A stretch of 64,000 nt of DNA from Neoconidiobolus thromboides FSU 785 (GCA_025603075.1 MU626345.1:21856-85855), one strand, 5' to 3'. Counted from the first letter of the stretch, positions 1 through 10,414 are shown. Program-made: numbers and translations. Notes: generated from the sequence alone by a model not told the origin.

Positions 1-689
1 CTAATGTGTTAGAAGGTTTTATTTGGTTTTTACTCCCAGTTTCTTTAGTCATCGTTAATGATATTGGTGCTTATATGGCTGGTTTCTTTTTTGGACGTAC
101 CCCATTAATTGAGTTATCACCTAAGAAAACTTGGGAAGGCTTCATTGGTGGTTTAATTGTCACTGTATTGTTCGGATTTGGGTTTTCTTATCTCATCTCC
201 CTATCAAATTATTTAATTTGTCCTATTCATGATCTAACTGTTACTTTCTTTAGTACAAATACTTGCACTTTGAACCCTGTATTTTTACCTGCAACCTATA
301 GGCTACCAGAGTTTATTTCGAGCTATATAGGTATTTCTTCATTAACATTTAAGCCAATCTTATTACACTCTCTTGTTATGGCTATCTTTGCCTCCCTTAT
401 TGCACCCTTTGGGGGTTTTTTTGCATCTGGATTTAAAAGAGCATTTAATATCAAAGATTTTGCTAATGTTATTCCAGGTCATGGTGGTTTAACAGATCGA
501 TTTGATTGTCAATTTCTTATGGGCGTATTTTCTTACTTCTATTACTCTTCATTTATAAAGATTGGGCGCTTGGAAGTGGATGGATTATTTGATGCCATAG
601 TTTATAAGTTAACAGCAGATCAACAGATATTTTTATTTAATAAGCTTCAAGAGTATTTAGTTAGTCAAAATATTATAAATGTAAATTAA
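1..689 (+). CDS. CDS1: Phosphatidate cytidylyltransferase (CDP-diacylglycerol synthase), 3' part
   Basis: Makes CDP-diacylglycerol from phosphatidic acid and CTP, the precursor of phosphatidylinositol and other phospholipids, in the ER membrane. The 5' end lies before the window; the open frame runs from base 3 to a TAA at 687-689. The CTP-transferase signature is complete at about 426-509: S-G-F-K-R, then K-D, then P-G-H-G-G and D-R-F-D. The upstream block S-P-K-K-T-W-E-G-F is also typical of eukaryotic CDS1/CDS2, and several hydrophobic membrane segments are visible. The GTG at base 6 is not a start, because conserved sequence continues to its left. The C-terminal tail is short, as in fungal and animal enzymes. 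Assignment to the eukaryotic CDS family is secure; how much is missing at the N-terminus cannot be seen. Confidence 0.95.
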   Translation, partial: NVLEGFIWFLLPVSLVIVNDIGAYMAGFFFGRTPLIELSPKKTWEGFIGGLIVTVLFGFGFSYLISLSNYLICPIHDLTVTFFSTNTCTLNPVFLPATYRLPEFISSYIGISSLTFKPILLHSLVMAIFASLIAPFGGFFASGFKRAFNIKDFANVIPGHGGLTDRFDCQFLMGVFSYFYYSSFIKIGRLEVDGLFDAIVYKLTADQQIFLFNKLQEYLVSQNIINVN

Positions 690-1424
690 TAGAATGAGGT
701 GGTGATATTAAATATAAAAAATATAATGTTATTATTTTGTTAGCCAAGTTATTATGGGATCCAATTATGCTTTTTAAATTTTAATAAAGATTTAATATAT
801 ATTATACTTATTAAATAACTATTTATTATTTTATTTATTATTAATCTATAATCATTATTACCAGAAGTATATTATTTTATTAATCCTGAAACAATTAATT
901 TCATATTTAATTTTATGATCAAAAATCAAAAAACCTTGAAAAGGTCTTAAATTTAAAATTTGTCTAGTTGTTTTTAGTTAAAAATTAAAACAAGTCTTAA
1001 GTTTTTTGTTTATCGTTTTTATAAAATGTGTTGTCGTATTTTGCAAAAAATAAGAAATTTATAAATTAAATTATGCAAGCACACATAATAAACATTCATA
1101 AAGAGCATTAATTCATAAATCTAATGCCAAGAAACTAATATCTAGAAGAAATATTAATATAAAATAAATTAATTTATACTTTATCATTAAGTATATTAAT
1201 TACAGTTTTTATAGTCCTTAAACTTTATTAGAAAACTTCGTTTCAAATTTTAATAGCAGTTAAAACTAGTCAGCTACTATTTTTAATTATTTGATAATCT
1301 CATTCAAACCTCAATCAATTTTTTCATCCATTCAACCCTAAACCTTTGTAAGTAATTAAGGTATATAAATAGTGTCATAAATACAATAAACAAATTTCAT
1401 TTTTATTCAATATAATAATTTAAA
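690..1424. other. Intergenic, AT-rich
   Basis: Holds the 3' flank of the cytidylyltransferase gene and the promoter of the aspartic protease. No gene, RNA or repeat is recognisable apart from the TATA box near its right end. Confidence 0.6.
1362..1370 (+). promoter_or_regulatory. TATA box of the aspartic protease gene
   Basis: TATATAAAT lies 55 bp upstream of the ATG. This spacing suits a strong TATA promoter with a short leader, as expected of an inducible secreted enzyme. Position and motif are seen; function is inferred. Confidence 0.55.
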
Positions 1425-2559
1425 ATGATGAATTTGGCATTAATAGTAATAATATTAATATTTAATCTCATCTCAATTTCCAGTACTATAATTAAAAAAC
1501 GAGACAACAAAGTGAGCATCAAGCTCGATTTAATCGGTAAAAATGGGTATTATTATGGTGAGATAGGGCTTGGGACTCCAGCCCAAAAGTTTCGAGTTAT
1601 TTTTGATACCGGTTCTTCCGACTTATGGGTAGCCTCAAAAAATCAATTAACTTCAAATGTCAACTCAGCTATCCTTCATAATTATTACAACTCTGGTTCT
1701 TCCAACTCATTTCTAAATTTGAAAAAACCTTTTTCAATTCAGTATGGCTCTGGAGGAGTGATTGGCCAAGAAAGTATGGATATATTAACAGTTGGTAAGG
1801 TAGCGATTGCTAATCAAACATTTGGAATAAGCAATAGTGACAAGATACTCAATGGCGATTTTGATGGCATTATGGGATTAGGATATCCAGATTTAAGCCA
1901 TAACAAAATAGCCTCTCCATTTCAAAGTATGGTAGAAAATGAGATATTAATACAAAACAAGTTGTCATATTATATTAATAAAGATCAAAAAAGCGGAGAG
2001 ATCTTATTTGGAGATATTAATAAAAAGAAATTTAAAGGGGATTTGGTTTATTCCAAGGTTAATGAACAGAAATATTGGCAGGTGGATTTGTCGAAGTTGA
2101 ATATTAATCAAAAAGGTTATAATTTGAGTGCTTCTAGTGCTGCTATCGATACCGGAACTTCCTACTTTGTTTTACCCACCAAAGATGCAGCTTTAGTTAA
2201 TTCAAAATTAAATTCAGCATTAACCCCTAATAACGAAGGGTTTTACTCTATCTCTTGTGATATTAATAGTTTACCAACACTTAAATTTCAGCTTGGAAAT
2301 TATAATGTTGCATTGGAACCCAATGATTATATTATAAAGTCATCGCCAGTTTTATGTTATTCACCGTTTTTAAGTAATGACAAAGTAAGTTTTTATTATA
2401 AGTATGAGCATCAATAGTTGTTTATATCACCAATTTTAGATTAATATATGGGTACTTGGCAATACATTAATTAAGAAATATTATACAGTATTTGATTTGG
2501 AAGAAAACCAAGTTGGATTTGGTAAGTTTAAATTTAATCCTTGTATATCCAAATATTAA
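1425..2559 (+). CDS. Secreted pepsin-type aspartic protease (family A1)
   Basis: Two exons, 1425-2384 and 2440-2559, code for 359 residues. The 55-nt intron starts GTAAGT and ends TTTTAG; without splicing the frame would lose its conserved C-terminus. Both catalytic motifs are intact: DTGSS with Asp61 and DTGTS with Asp242. The flap tyrosine is Tyr107 in QYGSG. Exon 2 supplies the family's C-terminal block (W-V-L-G-N, then Y-Y-T-V-F-D). A hydrophobic signal peptide covers about residues 1-20 and a K-K-R site is at 24-26. From Asp61 the mature enzyme should start near residue 29, leaving almost no propeptide. Typical role: secreted protein digestion at acid pH. Confidence 0.93.
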
Positions 2560-2816
2560 CCCTTCCATTATAGCATTGGCTACATGAGTTTTGTATATTT
2601 TCAAAAGTTTATAATAAAAATTTATTGGTATTTTTACTACTTAAGCATATTAATTCATTTTAATTTATCTAAAAAGTTTTATTTAACTTTACTGAAATAA
2701 GAATAAGAACAGAGCAAGTAAACATTTTCTGCATAAAAAGATATTCATATAATAATTCAAATCATCTTTTAGTTTACTTTTAGATTAAAAAATAGTTAAG
2801 CTTAAAAGAGAACATA
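2560..2816. other. Intergenic, AT-rich
   Basis: 3' flank of the protease gene up to the first MITE. Nothing else is recognised. Confidence 0.5.
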
Positions 2817-2920
2817 TGGGAATCTATTTTTTTGTTTAAGAATCTTACTACCTTTCTCCTCAAATAGTGCTTAAAAAAAGGAAAAAGGAAAAAGTAATGA
2901 ATCAAAAAAAAACATCCCTA
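2817..2920 (+). mobile_element. MITE copy 1
   Basis: About 104 bp, starting TGGGAATC and ending CATCCCTA, with TA on both sides. Forward orientation (internal GTTTAAGAAT near the left end). It lies immediately before the broken transposase-like gene. Confidence 0.8.
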
Positions 2921-2921
2921 T

Positions 2922-3871
2922 ATGGAAATAGGAATAAGACCAGATTCAATAAATTTAGATCATTATAATAAACAAGCTATATCAGTATTAGGCTTTGGTG
3001 TATTATATTTAAAAGATGATAAAACAATAGGCAAAGTTTACTTTGATTATTTATCTGAAGTATCAAATCATGATTCAGTATATACAGGAGATTGTTTAGG
3101 TTCACAAAAATTAATATATGGGTAGATGCAAGAAACCATTTTAAATCTCAAGAGTTTTTAATTTATATTTAAAGAAATTCCTAAAATAGATGGGGATGAC
3201 TTTTTTGGTTTCATTACTTTTTCCATTTTTCTGAGCGCCATTTATTTGAGCGATAAAATTGCTAATAAAATTCTCAAACAAAAAATACATCCCCAGATAG
3301 TAATTTAAATATTGATCTTGGTTTTTTTGCTGAACATCATAGAAAAAGTATAGCTGATGGACATTTTGGAAACCTTTCAAAATGGAAAAGTAGCTTTGAA
3401 GCACTAGGTAAAATAGAATATATCGATCAATTAATTTTAAGATCTGAGGCTTTTATTTGTGAACATAATAAAATTAATACTTCAACTATTAATAATAAGA
3501 AAACGGATATAATTTTTAAAAAGCGTGAAAGAAACAAAAACACAAAAAAATAATAGAAATATAAGGCATTAAGAAGTATTTACACTTTATTAAACGTAAT
3601 GACAAACTACATTGCTATCCAGTATCTAATAGATAAAAAAAGCAATATAGTTCTAATTAAAGTTATAGAATCTATAGGAAACAGAAAAATCAAAAGACCA
3701 ACCTCAGCTTATCTTACGAAAATAACAGAGAATTTAAAAATTTCAATATTTACTAAGCAAGTAAGTAGTTTGCTAAATGATAGAAATAGATTATTAAATA
3801 TTATATTGCTTAAGTTATTAACAGCTAAGTCAATAAATAGCCAAAGAACAAGTAATTATTGTAATGTGTAA
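2922..3871 (+). pseudogene. Broken transposase-like gene, interrupted by MITE copy 2
   Basis: A decayed coding stretch with at least three frame breaks. An open piece of 67 codons ends in Y-L-S-E-V-S-N-H-D-S. One frame over it continues as W-V-D-A-R-N-H-F-K-S, then breaks and resumes as F-K-E-I-P-K-I-D. MITE copy 2 sits in that Asp codon. Behind it the same frame resumes with F-F-A-E-H-H-R-K-S-I-A-D-G-H-F-G and runs to 3552, and a last shifted piece of 90 codons ends at 3871. Spaced W-x-D-x(3)-H-F and H-H-R-K..D-G-H-F motifs resemble proteins of unclassified eukaryotic DNA transposons; I cannot name the superfamily. Coding flavour is clear, the transposon identity is inference. Confidence 0.55.
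3191..3295 (-). mobile_element. MITE copy 2, inside the transposase-like pseudogene
   Basis: 105 bp, TGGGGATG to CATCCCCA, reverse orientation. The flanking duplication is GA (3189-3190 and 3296-3297), not TA. Removing the element and one GA rejoins the codons ATA-GAT-AGT in one open frame. Confidence 0.92.
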
Positions 3872-3971
3872 AAATTATTATTATATCATTTGTATCATAT
3901 ATGGATGGTTAATTATAGTTTTAAGGCTAACTATTCCGTCCCATGCAGCTCTTTATTAACTTAGTAATATA

Positions 3972-4071
3972 TGGGGATGTGTTTTCTAGTTTCATTACTT
4001 TTCCATTTTTCAAACGTTATTTAAGTGGAAAAACTGCTAGTAAAATTCTTAAACGAAAAAATACATCCTCA
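3972..4071 (-). mobile_element. MITE copy 3
   Basis: 100 bp, TGGGGATG to CATCCTCA, reverse orientation, TA on both sides. Confidence 0.88.
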
Positions 4072-4541
4072 TATTAATAATGTAACTATAACATTAAAAG
4101 GGTTTATTTGTTTGATAGTAAATATCCAATGTTGGTTGTAAAGCAGTCGATAATAAATACTCCTCAATAAAGTTTTATAAGAATATGTATTTATTTACAT
4201 ACTACAACTTTGATTAATATTAATATATATATTATATTAGTAAAAGCCTTGTTAATCTGTGAATTTTTATTAGATCTAGTAAAAACTCAGCTAACTTACA
4301 ATATAAACTATAATTTAATAACTTAAAACTGTGCCAGATACTTTTACTTTTTAATAAAAAAGTTTGTCTATAGAATTTTAAGCAAAGTTTTAAAATACAA
4401 AATATTTAAAAATTGGATAAAAAAACGAAACTAATTTAGATATCCCTTATGTTTTATTTACCTTATATATTTATCACCTAATCAGATAATTTGAACAATA
4501 ATTTTTTATACTAAAAAAATTAGATTTACTTAAAAAATATA

Positions 4542-4590
4542 TGGGATATCTTTCTGGCTTCATTACTTTTTCCACTTTTTAAGCAAAAAG
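4542..4590 (-). mobile_element. MITE copy 4, truncated
   Basis: Only one end remains (TGGGATATC, then TTTCATTACTTTTTCC-like sequence). Similarity fades after about 49 bp. Reverse orientation. Confidence 0.7.
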
Positions 4591-4933
4591 AATGCCAATG
4601 TAAAAAACTCTGATAAAGCAACATCAATAATTTTTGTATTAAATTTACAGCAACAGTTCTATTGCAATCTAACAATTGTTTATTTAAGAATAAAATTATA
4701 TTAAAATCAGCTAAAATCTATAGCTTAGGCATTAAAAATACAAAACAAACAAACGGGTGATTAAAAACTACTGTAAATTGAGTCGAAGTAGGGCTGCTAT
4801 AACTATATAAAAATACATCAATTTGTCTTTATATATGCGCTTTAGTATAAATGTAATATTTCTAGATTGTTTATTAAAATTAGATATAAAATAAAATAAA
4901 TTTTATAAAGATAATCATAAAAAAGCTGTTTAT

Positions 4934-6646
4934 TTATTCAGTTTTAGTTTTAGTAAATACTTGCTTATACAGTTTATACACAACTTTTGATAAAAAATAT
5001 AAAGAATATAAAAATAACAAAAGCCCTGACATCAGTGATAAAATAGCAGCACCATAGATATCAATACCTTTAGCTTGTATAAAGGACATTTGATTTGATA
5101 TTGGAATAAGATGTTTGACTTCACAAGGTGGTAAATCGGAATTAGGATTATAAGGTTCATATTTTCTACATGATTTAGCAGTGTAAGCATGTTGTTCAAA
5201 TAAGTTAACTGCATAGTCGAGCCTTCTTGAATTGTGATGAGAGATGGTCTTCATCCTTGACAGGTTCGATTTGAATTTATCATCTTTGTCCTCAATAATG
5301 GTCTTAAATTGTTCCTTTAAAGATTCAGGTGTAAAGTCATCTTTATTAACAAATAGTCCAGTTCCAGCTTCTTCTAATTTATGTGCATTCCTTAGTTGAT
5401 CCCCAAACAATGCCAAACACAATGTTGGAGTTCCTGAGTAAATAGCTTCAAAAGTGGATTCTAATCCACCATGAGATATGAATAATTTAGTATTTTTATG
5501 ATTTAAAATTGAAACTTGTGGCGCCCAAGATAATAGTTTAATTTTATCATTTTTTCCTTCAAATAAATCTTGTACTTTTAACTTTCTTCCTTTACCATCA
5601 CTCACTTCTATTGGGAAATCATCTTGGTTAGTACGTCCCAATCCCCATACTACTCCATCAATCATACCTTTCTCAATAGCTAACAAAGATCCCTCTAAAA
5701 TTCGCTTTGTCAACTTATCATTTAATACCGAATTCGAACCAAATGCAACAAATAAAACATTTTGATTGTTGTTTAAAAAGACATCTAATTCAGGTGTTAA
5801 ACTGTCTTTGTTTTCTGATACAATTGGCCCGACATTAATTAAATTTGGAATCAAATTGGAAGCTGGCTCAAATCCAATAAAAGTATTTGCAATATTTATT
5901 CCATAATTTAATCCTGCATGTATTCTGGTATTAGATGGAATTCCATACTTTACTCTTATCTTATTTTCCATATGATTAATTTGGGATAAATAGTATATGC
6001 TAATTATTGGTTTTATGATTTGAGAATAGAAGCGTTCAACAAAAGACATATCTTTAGTATAAATTGGTCCATATTCAAATCCCATGGTAATAAATGGCTC
6101 CATAGTTAATCCTACACCATCAGTAGTTTGATATCCAGTAATCAAAGGAATCCCTAAATGTTTCGCTAAATCTATACAAGAATGTGCAAAGAAATCACAA
6201 ACCAAAAGATCTGGTTTGGTTTCCATAATGTAATCTTTGAAATTCTGAAAGGTAAGGTCGTAGTTTCTAGCAAAGAGTGGTCCAAATGTCTTTTTCATTA
6301 TTTTAGCAGAATCCTCTGTACTCTTTTCTAAAATACGCTTTTTCATCATATTTCTCATTTTGTCTTCATCAAGGAGTCCGCCACCCAAAGAGTAATTCCC
6401 AATGTTATATTCTTTGGTAAATCTGATATTTTCTTCTAATGTTGCGTAAGTTACTTTGTGTCCTCTATGTGCTAGTTGGTTTCCTATTTCTAATATAGAT
6501 TTAATATGACTTCTTCCTCCAAATGCTGAATGTACTACAATATTCAATTTGGAACTTGTATTTAAATCAAATACTTGTCCTTTACCAGCGAGCCCATTTA
6601 GCCCATCTAATAATCCAGTACCAAATATAAGTGGCAATAATTTCAT
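4934..6646 (-). CDS. Membrane-anchored UDP-glycosyltransferase (GT1 family)
   Basis: Single exon, 570 residues. Transfers a sugar from a UDP-sugar to a lipophilic acceptor. The acceptor-side catalytic pair His47 (GGRSH) and Asp151 (LLVCDFF) is present. The donor-binding signature spans about residues 374-417, from W-A-P-Q through S-H-G-G-L-E-S to F-G-D-Q. Layout matches animal ER-type UGTs: N-terminal signal sequence, lumenal catalytic part, one transmembrane helix at about 531-555 and a short basic tail. The tail ends K-T-K-T-E, which fits the KxKxx dilysine ER-retrieval signal. Acceptor and sugar cannot be told from sequence; a sterol or other lipid is possible. Confidence 0.9.
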   Translation of the reverse strand: MKLLPLIFGTGLLDGLNGLAGKGQVFDLNTSSKLNIVVHSAFGGRSHIKSILEIGNQLAHRGHKVTYATLEENIRFTKEYNIGNYSLGGGLLDEDKMRNMMKKRILEKSTEDSAKIMKKTFGPLFARNYDLTFQNFKDYIMETKPDLLVCDFFAHSCIDLAKHLGIPLITGYQTTDGVGLTMEPFITMGFEYGPIYTKDMSFVERFYSQIIKPIISIYYLSQINHMENKIRVKYGIPSNTRIHAGLNYGINIANTFIGFEPASNLIPNLINVGPIVSENKDSLTPELDVFLNNNQNVLFVAFGSNSVLNDKLTKRILEGSLLAIEKGMIDGVVWGLGRTNQDDFPIEVSDGKGRKLKVQDLFEGKNDKIKLLSWAPQVSILNHKNTKLFISHGGLESTFEAIYSGTPTLCLALFGDQLRNAHKLEEAGTGLFVNKDDFTPESLKEQFKTIIEDKDDKFKSNLSRMKTISHHNSRRLDYAVNLFEQHAYTAKSCRKYEPYNPNSDLPPCEVKHLIPISNQMSFIQAKGIDIYGAAILSLMSGLLLFLYSLYFLSKVVYKLYKQVFTKTKTE

Positions 6647-7403
6647 TTTCCAATAAATATTTAATTAAATTGTTTAAATTTTACTTTTATCCTTCATTTT
6701 TATTTTTTAGCCATTTTATACAATTTCTTTGATTTGTAATACTCAATTATCTAATCCGCTAAGCCTTGATATTGAATTTTGGGCTATGATCAGATAGCTG
6801 GCATTAAAATTAGTCAATCATTATTCAACCTTAACAATTGAATTAGTGAATGCAACAATGTAATTATGTTTCAATACTTTTTTGAAACTATCATTATTTC
6901 TATTTATGTATAATTTACCTTAGCTTTGATTAGCAATTCAATTTTTAAAAGAAAGGACTGTATTAATGGGATAACATGGTATTAAGTCTATAAATTATTG
7001 ATAAAAAAGCATACTGTGTTTACATAAATGCAGAATCTTTGCCTTTATTGTCTAAAAAGTATGGAATTACTAGTTCAACAGATAAAGTATTATTTATGTT
7101 GAAATAAGATTTGAGTTGAGCTCCAAGATTTTAGTGAAAATACGTCGGGTTAAAACCCAATCTTAAAAATAGCTTAAACTCAAAAAATTTGTCTATTATT
7201 GAGTAAATCGAATTTTTATTATTTCTAAATTAAACTTTACTATCTACTTTAACTATAATCTTGAACTTCTATTAACACAAATAAATTAGCTAACTCCATC
7301 AAATCCGTTTTGTTATATTTTTATGCCCTTGAAGTTTGATTAGTAAGCTTATAATCAAAGCTCCTTAATTCATGTTAATAAATAGACAGATAGTTTTAAA
7401 ATA

Positions 7404-7504
7404 TGGGAATGTACTGTATTTGAGAATTTTACTAGCAATTTTTCCGCTTAAATAAATAGCGCTTAAAAAATGGAAAAAGTGATGAAATAAAGAAAACATC
7501 CCTA
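7404..7504 (+). mobile_element. MITE copy 5
   Basis: About 101 bp, TGGGAATG to CATCCCTA, forward orientation, TA on the left. The right edge is uncertain by one or two bases. Confidence 0.85.
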
Positions 7505-7573
7505 ATAGTGCAATCGATTTAGAATTTTTTTAATTTACTGTAAAAACTTTTATCACTTAGTTATAAAGAATAT

Positions 7574-7674
7574 TGGGGATGATTTTTTTGGTTTCATTAC
7601 TTTTTTCATTTTTTAAGCACTGTTTATTTGAGCAGAAAAATTACTAGTAAAATTCTCAAAAAAAATACATCCCA
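7574..7674 (-). mobile_element. MITE copy 6
   Basis: 101 bp, TGGGGATG to CATCCCA, reverse orientation. The bases on both sides are AT (7572-7573 and 7675-7676), so the duplication is not TA. Confidence 0.88.
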
Positions 7675-8096
7675 ATTATTTTCTTTTTTTTGATATCCAT
7701 ACTTGATAACCATAATAAAAAATAACTGTCATCATATTTTATATATATAGTCACACAGTTAAAATATGAAAAAAAATCCATAATAAACTAAGCTTAACTA
7801 AATTATTTCCTGACATTATACTTTTAATAAAGGTATTGTTTTTCTGATAGTGTTTATATAAATCTTATAATAATATCTTTTTATTTTACTTGTTTTATAT
7901 AGTTTATGTTTATTATATACTATTTTTTATAGTTCAAGTTTATTTTAGTTATATAAAATATGACTTTTTGACTTATAACTATTGATTAAGCAAAAACTGC
8001 TTTTAACTTTAATTATTGAACACTAGCTTTTATAAAAGTGTTTAAAGTTTTTATGAGTATTTTTAAAGCAATATAACTTCAAAAAAATACAATTAA

Positions 8097-8180
8097 TGGG
8101 GGATCTATTTTTGTGTTTAAGAATTTTGCTATTTTCCGCTTAAAATATGGAAATAGTGATGAAGTCAAAAAATATCCTTT
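8097..8180 (+). mobile_element. MITE copy 7, internally shortened
   Basis: About 84 bp, starts TGGGGGATC, forward orientation, with an internal deletion and a worn right end. Confidence 0.8.
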
Positions 8181-8399
8181 AGTAAATATAATTTAAAATA
8201 GTCTATTTTTTTATTAGCTTTGGTTTTTATATTTGTAATACCAAAATATTAAAGTTAATAAAATAAGATAGTTTAAAATAAACTTTTTTGAGCTTTTAAA
8301 TAATTTTAGTTTTAATATTTTAATATGTAAAGATTAAAATAAAAGTTGCTACTTTATAGCTTATCGTTTAAATATACATTTGACTAAAAAAATGTTATA

Positions 8400-8499
8400 T
8401 GGGGATGTATTTTTGTACCCAGGAATTTTGCTAACAAATTTTCCGCTTAAATAACGTTTAAAAAGTAGAAAAATAATGAAGTCAAAAAAAACACTCCCA
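8400..8499 (+). mobile_element. MITE copy 8
   Basis: 100 bp, TGGGGATG to CACTCCCA, forward orientation, TA on both sides. Confidence 0.92.
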
Positions 8500-9763
8500 T
8501 ATAAATTATTTTTATTTGATTTAATGTTTAAAGAACAAAAAGTTAGTACAAAATAACTAGAAAAAAAGTAAAACAAATAAAGAAAAACTAGAAATAATTA
8601 TATATTAGTATATAAAAATTAAATTAAGACATTGTTTACTAAAGCTTATCCATCATATTTAATTAAAAGTTTTATTATGACCAAATTAAACGAGTATACA
8701 CAACTTTATAAAAGCAGATATTCATGTTTTAAAAGTTTAACAAAGCTTTAATTCAATAATATAATGTGACAAAAAAAGCTTTAAAGTATATATTAATGTT
8801 TTTTAAATTAAAAATTACTATAAAAGATTGAATGTTCTTTTTTAATAATCAAAAAATCGAAGATAAATAAATTTGAACTTTTTTTACACTTTTGTTAAAA
8901 TTAATAATATTACTTTTTTACAGTGTCATTAATATAAAGATTTAAGAAATAAATTATAGATTATTTTAAACTATATTTACAAGTTTTATAGTTATCTGCT
9001 CTTTTTGGCAAATTATGTTATTTTGAAAATGTCCAGATAAACTGTGGGCACTCTGTTTCAATATTTCATCACATTATTCATTTAGATCTTAAAGTGTAAA
9101 TAAACAAATAAATAAATAAATTGTATATTAATTATGACGAACATTTTTTCATTAAGAAGATTATGCAATAGATAATGTAATGATAAAAACTTGATATTAA
9201 AAAACAAATTATACTTAATATTATATAATCTGATACCTTATTTTTAGAATATCATTATTCTATAAACTAATTCTAAAAATAAAAAATAAAATCCATTTTT
9301 AAAAGGTTCAGTTTCAAACACTCAAATTCCTTGCATAGTTTTAAAAATACTGGGGACAGAACAAGCAATAAATAATACTATTTTTACTTCATTAATAATT
9401 TACTTAATTTATTACTAAACGGGTATTCTTCTATTAGATAGAAATTAAATATTAAGTCAACAGTCACGAATTTAATAACTTAACAATACAAGCTCAAATA
9501 AACTACATTTAAAACAAATGTCAATAATATAACAATATTGATTATGAGATCACTTAATATTAAATAATGAAATAGTTTCGAATTCAAAGTTTTATTTGAA
9601 ACCAAAAACCACTGAGCATTAAAAGTCACATTAACCACTAGTCTGGGTGTAAAAAAAGTTAAATTTTTTAAAAAAAAGCTCAAAATTTCCAAAAAAAATC
9701 AAAAAAAATCAATTCTTAACTAATCTAATATTATGTTCAGGGGTAAATAAGTGTTCTAAAAAA

Positions 9764-9773
9764 TATATAAATA
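9764..9773 (+). promoter_or_regulatory. TATA box of the DNRLRE-type secreted protein gene
   Basis: TATATAAATA lies 51 bp upstream of the ATG, nearly the same motif and spacing as at the aspartic protease gene. Confidence 0.5.
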
Positions 9774-9814
9774 GTAAATTAAAGCCTTGAACTTTTTTAA
9801 GACACAATTTTAAA

Positions 9815-10414
9815 ATGAAATTTTTGTATTATTTTACCTTCTCTTTATCTTTGAACTTTATAACACCTGCTTCACTTTCATTATCAAAAAGGGAGGATTG
9901 TAAATTATCGAGTTTAACTCCAACAATCCAAGGGAACCCATACTATTCAATTTTACCCTTAGATGCTTGTCCAGTGTGTCCAGAAACAAACAATTGTAAT
10001 GAATGCAAAGTAAAAGTTAGTGATACATTTTCAGTAAGAAACACCCGCTTTTGGTCTAAGATATTACTTGGGTTTACCTTACCAAAAGATAGAAAAATTA
10101 AAAAATGTACTCTTAGCTTAATCCCGGTTGAAAATCAACAATTTCTTTCATCAAACACTTTAGTTGATGTTTATACTACTACTTCTTTTAATGCTGATGT
10201 GGTGACTTGGGATAATAGTCCAAAAGACAATGACTTGATTTCTACTTTTGACACTAAAAATCCAAATCCAATAGATATTACTAAATATTGCCAGGGGGGT
10301 GATGTTTACTTTTCAATTGTTAAAAATGATACCATTGGACCTGAAAATATTTCTTTTTATTCCGCTACTTCTCAAAAACCACCAAAATTAGAAGTGGAGT
10401 ATGAATCTCCTTAA
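9815..10414 (+). CDS. Small secreted protein with a DNRLRE/CBM96-like domain
   Basis: Single exon, 199 residues. A signal peptide covers about residues 1-20, followed by a K-R site at 25-26. Three Cys-rich motifs follow (CPVC, CNEC). From about residue 67 the layout fits the DNRLRE family of beta-sandwich domains: an I-L-L-G-F-T-L strand, V-D-V-Y-T-T-T, the V-T-W-D-N-S-P block, I-D-I-T-K-Y, and a C-terminal P-P-K-L-E-V-E-Y strand. In bacteria and fungi such domains sit on secreted, often carbohydrate-binding proteins. Family recognition is by motif order only, and the ligand is unknown. The gene is convergent with the dehydrogenase gene, 110 bp away. Confidence 0.75.
   Translation: MKFLYYFTFSLSLNFITPASLSLSKREDCKLSSLTPTIQGNPYYSILPLDACPVCPETNNCNECKVKVSDTFSVRNTRFWSKILLGFTLPKDRKIKKCTLSLIPVENQQFLSSNTLVDVYTTTSFNADVVTWDNSPKDNDLISTFDTKNPNPIDITKYCQGGDVYFSIVKNDTIGPENISFYSATSQKPPKLEVEYESP

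Larger units (their letters stand above)
3872..4933. other. Intergenic, with two MITE copies
   Basis: AT-rich sequence between the pseudogene and the 3' end of the glycosyltransferase. Apart from MITE copies 3 and 4 nothing is recognised. Confidence 0.5.
6647..9814. other. Gene-free AT-rich stretch with four MITE copies
   Basis: Contains the promoter side of the glycosyltransferase, MITE copies 5 to 8, and the promoter of the DNRLRE-type protein. No other supported gene was seen on either strand; short open frames here are uninterpretable or lie in MITEs. Confidence 0.5.

Noticed and set aside
8361-8576. Open frames overlapping MITEs (also 3141-3404, 21278-21514, 59759-59962)
   Set aside because: They exist because MITE sequence happens to lack stops in one frame; the frames are not conserved between copies as proteins.
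9480-9692. 70-codon frame on the - strand upstream of the DNRLRE-type gene
   Set aside because: Low-complexity and overlaps the probable promoter; nothing recognisable. Similar case at 24284-24499.
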